Assembly: GCF_046557615.1 (NCBI RefSeq)
Contig: NZ_JBKIII010000002.1
Coordinates: forward strand, 248,001 to 312,000
DNA from: Haloferax sp046557615
GTDB taxonomy: Archaea; Halobacteriota; Halobacteria; Halobacteriales; Haloferacaceae
Reading direction: 5' to 3'
Length of the DNA stretch: 64,000 bases
In this document: piece after piece, positions 61,846 to 64,000 of the stretch
Layout of the letters: each line of letters starts with the position of its first letter
Numbering within the stretch: the stretch's first letter is position 1
Notes under the pieces: model-generated
Seen by the model: only the letters and a program-made list of their open reading frames with translations
Told to the model about the DNA's origin: nothing
Database searches by the model: none
Program-made: the position numbers and the translations under genes

Positions 61846-61851
61846 AGAGAA

Positions 61852-62643
61852 TCAGCCCAGTTTGTCGTAGGTGTCCTGCTGCGAACGCCAGTAGAGGAAG
61901 CCACCGGCGAGCAGGGCAACGACGACGAGTCCACCCACAGCGTAGATGAGCAGTTGGGTGGTTTGGCTCGACTGGTTTGCTTGGTTCGCGCGCGTCTCTG
62001 CTTCTTCGGCCAGCGTCGTTGCGAGGTCGAAGTTACCGCTTTCGTAGGCGTCAACAGCGTTGTTGAACGACTGCTGAGCCTCTTGGGTGTTGCCCGAAGA
62101 CGACGCGATAGCCGCCTCTGCGGAATCTAACGCCGTGCGTGCGGCCGCACTGTCATCGGTGTGGTGGGTTGCGCTCCACGCCCCGATATCGTTGCTGGAA
62201 CCGCCTTCGCGGGTCTGGTTGAGCGACATGACCGTAAAGGACTGTGCGGGGTCGTACGAGTACGCCTCGACTTCCGGCACCGTCCCGGTCACTTTGACTT
62301 CGACTTCGCTCGTTCCGTCAGCGGCGGCGATTTCGCCACCGGTGAAGTTCTGCCCGTCGAAGGATTCCTGACCGACTTTCGCACCCGTCTGGTCGTAGTA
62401 CGTGACGGTCCACGTCACGGACTCGAGTTCCGTGTTCCCTGCGAGGGTCCACGATTCGAGTTCTGGGTTCTGATACAGCTCGTCGAGGGTGACCGATGCG
62501 GTCACCTGGTCACCGACGGCGGCGTCCGAGGTGACGTCCTCAGACGCGACGCTCACGGCGCCTGCCGGAACCGCAACGACCGACAGGAGTACGACGAGTG
62601 CGAACGCCAGCTTAGAAAAGCGATTCCAGTTCGTCTTCGTCAT
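61852..62643 (-). CDS. Membrane-anchored secreted protein overlapping cetZ1
   Basis: A 263-residue protein with Sec signal (KLAFALVVLLSVVAVPAGAVSV), an extracellular beta-sandwich part (VTASVTLDELYQNPELESWTL through VEVKVTGTVPEVEAYSY), then an alpha-helical Ala/Ser/Glu segment (AARTALDSAEAAIASSSGNTQEAQQSFNNAVDAYESGNF) like a TPR-type pair of helices, and a C-terminal helix LLIYAVGGLVVVALLAGGFLYW with cytoplasmic tail RSQQDTYDKLG. Its start overlaps the 3' end of cetZ1 by 32 nt in another frame, so both genes are probably co-transcribed. Function unknown; a role at the cell envelope with CetZ1 is a hypothesis. Confidence 0.78.
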   Translation of the reverse strand: MTKTNWNRFSKLAFALVVLLSVVAVPAGAVSVASEDVTSDAAVGDQVTASVTLDELYQNPELESWTLAGNTELESVTWTVTYYDQTGAKVGQESFDGQNFTGGEIAAADGTSEVEVKVTGTVPEVEAYSYDPAQSFTVMSLNQTREGGSSNDIGAWSATHHTDDSAAARTALDSAEAAIASSSGNTQEAQQSFNNAVDAYESGNFDLATTLAEEAETRANQANQSSQTTQLLIYAVGGLVVVALLAGGFLYWRSQQDTYDKLG

Positions 62644-63796
62644 CGTTTACGAGGTTCTCCAGATTGGAATCGCTCTCCTCACGGATCTCTTCGATGTTGT
62701 CTTGGGCTTCGATAGCAACTTGCTGGAGTTCCTTGATGCGCGGGACGTTCGTCACGCCCGACAGAAGGATGACACTGGCGACCTTGCCAGCACCCGGAAT
62801 CGGGTAGTCTCCACCGCGGACTTCCATCGACCCGGTCTGCTCCTCGATCCACTTCCGCCCGCGCTCTATGCCTTTTCTGTTCAGATGCTCCGGCGGGCCA
62901 GCGAGGACGAGCAGTGCGCGCTCAGAGCCTTCGATCTCACAGGGGAGCGTCAGGCGGCCGAGTGCGGCTTTGCGAACGAGGCTGGTGATGCGGTTGGTCG
63001 TGTGTGCGGTGTCGAGGTTGTCGTCTGCCTCGTTGCCACCGGTGATACGGGACAACAGACCGCCGCTCTTCTTCTTGGGTTCGACACCTTCGGAGGCGTA
63101 GCCAACGGTGGAGACGCCGCCGCCAGCGAGCGTGTTGATAATCTCGGAGGAGTCAACGACACTCTCTGCGACGTTTGCTCCGTCTTTGACCTCGCCCGCA
63201 CCGAAGAGTACGCCGAAGCGGTTGACGATCTCTTCGTTGATCTCGTCGTAGCCGCCTTGGACGGACTCGCCGGTCTTCCGCCACGCGTCGTTGTCGAACA
63301 CGAGGAGGTTGTCGACCTCGCGGACGAACGTCTGGAACGAGCGTGCGGCGTTGAGCGTGTAGATGCCACCCTCGTCGGAACCGGGGAGGACACCGAGTCC
63401 GTAGACGGGTTCGGTGTAGATGCGCTTGAGGTGCTTTGCGAGCACGGGCGCACCGCCGGAACCGGTCCCACCGCCGAGACCGGAGACGACGAGGAACGCA
63501 TCGACTTCGTGGACGGGGATGCTGTCGATTGCACCCTGCACTTCGTCGATGTCCTCTTCGGCGATTTCCGCGCCGAGTTCGTTGTCCGCACCGACGCCGT
63601 GTCCCTTTACGCGAGACTGGCCGATGAGGACGCGCTGGTCCTTCGGGATGTTCTTCAATCCGAGCAAGTCGGCCTTCGCAGAGTTCACTGCGACGGCCGC
63701 GCGGACGATGCCCGCGTTGCGTTGGCGGTCATATTCGACAAATTTGTCGACGATTTTTCCACCAGCTTGCCCGAATCCGATCATTGCAAGCTTCAT
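62612..63796 (-). CDS. cetZ1: CetZ tubulin-superfamily protein (CetZ1-like)
   Basis: A GTP-binding cytoskeletal protein that in Haloferax controls cell shape and motility. The 394-residue product begins MKLAMIGFGQAGGKIVDKFVEYD, with the tubulin signature VVSGLGGGTGSGGAPV (T4 loop), the T5-T7 region LLVFDNDAWRKTGESVQGGYDEIN, and a disordered acidic tail ending in DEDELESLF. Size, GQAGG start and sequence match the CetZ1 type I know from H. volcanii. ATG 63796; a GGAGAGGGG element lies 11-19 nt upstream. A membrane-protein gene overlaps its 3' end by 32 nt. Confidence 0.93.
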   Translation of the reverse strand: MKLAMIGFGQAGGKIVDKFVEYDRQRNAGIVRAAVAVNSAKADLLGLKNIPKDQRVLIGQSRVKGHGVGADNELGAEIAEEDIDEVQGAIDSIPVHEVDAFLVVSGLGGGTGSGGAPVLAKHLKRIYTEPVYGLGVLPGSDEGGIYTLNAARSFQTFVREVDNLLVFDNDAWRKTGESVQGGYDEINEEIVNRFGVLFGAGEVKDGANVAESVVDSSEIINTLAGGGVSTVGYASEGVEPKKKSGGLLSRITGGNEADDNLDTAHTTNRITSLVRKAALGRLTLPCEIEGSERALLVLAGPPEHLNRKGIERGRKWIEEQTGSMEVRGGDYPIPGAGKVASVILLSGVTNVPRIKELQQVAIEAQDNIEEIREESDSNLENLVNDDEDELESLF

Positions 63797-64000
63797 GGGT
63801 TCGGTCCCCTCTCCATTGCGTAAATGCCAGTACAAACGTGGACATAAGCGTTGTGATGGATTTCTGTACCTACACAGACATATTAGGTGGAAAAAACGGA
63901 AGACGGAGAGAAGCCATTAACTCCTCATTATACTTTTTGGCCGTTTACTAACGAGGCGAAAATTCGGGTTTTTATATTAGGTTAATCTGAACGGTGAGCG

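Noticed and set aside
1..64000. CRISPR array, rRNA operon, complete insertion sequence or prophage
   Set aside because: No regularly spaced repeats, no rRNA sequence, and no transposase, integrase or phage gene were found anywhere.

Overview
The window looks like a chromosomal segment of a halophilic archaeon, most likely Haloferax or a close relative in the Haloferacaceae. GC is high with strong G/C bias at third codon positions. Proteins are acidic. Starts include GTG and TTG, and some genes have a TATA-like box about 25-30 nt upstream of the start codon (leaderless pattern). There are Tat lipoproteins, PGF-CTERM surface proteins, archaeosine genes, F420 genes and a CetZ tubulin. No phage, plasmid or CRISPR locus is visible; the only clear low-GC tract is about 21.9-24.4 kb.

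Layout. 0-12 kb: rnhB (cut by the window edge) with pus10; an EamA exporter; a Tat lipoprotein; the glyoxylate shunt pair aceA-aceB with a small coupled gene in front; an ABC-2 exporter; an ABC-B exporter; and trmY. 11.8-12.4 kb: tRNA-Pro(CGG), a degenerate copy of its 3' end, and a cold-shock protein. 12.6-21.8 kb: single-gene metabolic and stress functions (methyltransferase, alcohol dehydrogenase, VOC, SRPBCC, Nudix, CPBP protease), tgtA, a ZIP transporter, UspA and a wHTH/membrane-protein pair. 21.9-24.2 kb: a probable restriction-modification island (wHTH regulator, HNH nuclease, m5C methyltransferase). 24.4-30.5 kb: cysE, a membrane protein with 13 YegP-like repeats, and a five-repeat PGF-CTERM surface protein. 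30.6-39.7 kb: an FMN/F420-type oxidase-like protein, arcS, a ~1740-residue surface protein and a DUF502 protein. 39.9-46.7 kb: a SAMP3-like ubiquitin-fold operon, AzlCD, aldehyde ferredoxin oxidoreductase, a lipoprotein and raSEA. 46.7-49.5 kb: a multicopper oxidase in a poorly coding neighbourhood with short inverted repeats. 49.5-56 kb: an HTTM protein, purQ-purS, a coupled wHTH/membrane pair, purU, an apparently deleted VOC gene and purC. 56-64 kb: DUF2270 and DUF5518 proteins, cofH, cofG, cofC, a membrane-anchored secreted protein and cetZ1.

Functional threads. tRNA modification is heavily represented: Pus10 makes pseudouridine 54/55 and TrmY methylates position 54, while TgtA, ArcS and RaSEA together make archaeosine at position 15. 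F420 synthesis (CofC, CofG, CofH) and purine synthesis (PurQ, PurS, PurC, with PurU supplying formate) are the other recurring themes.

Most interesting for follow-up: the SAMP3-like operon, whose second protein also ends in Gly-Gly; the 13-repeat YegP membrane protein beside the five-repeat surface protein; the R-M mini-island with a candidate operator; an 11-codon leader ORF coupled to purU; a VOC gene that appears to have lost its middle; and a membrane protein gene overlapping the end of cetZ1. No single segment is clearly an undescribed multi-gene system. Family names come from recognising sequence motifs, not from database searches.
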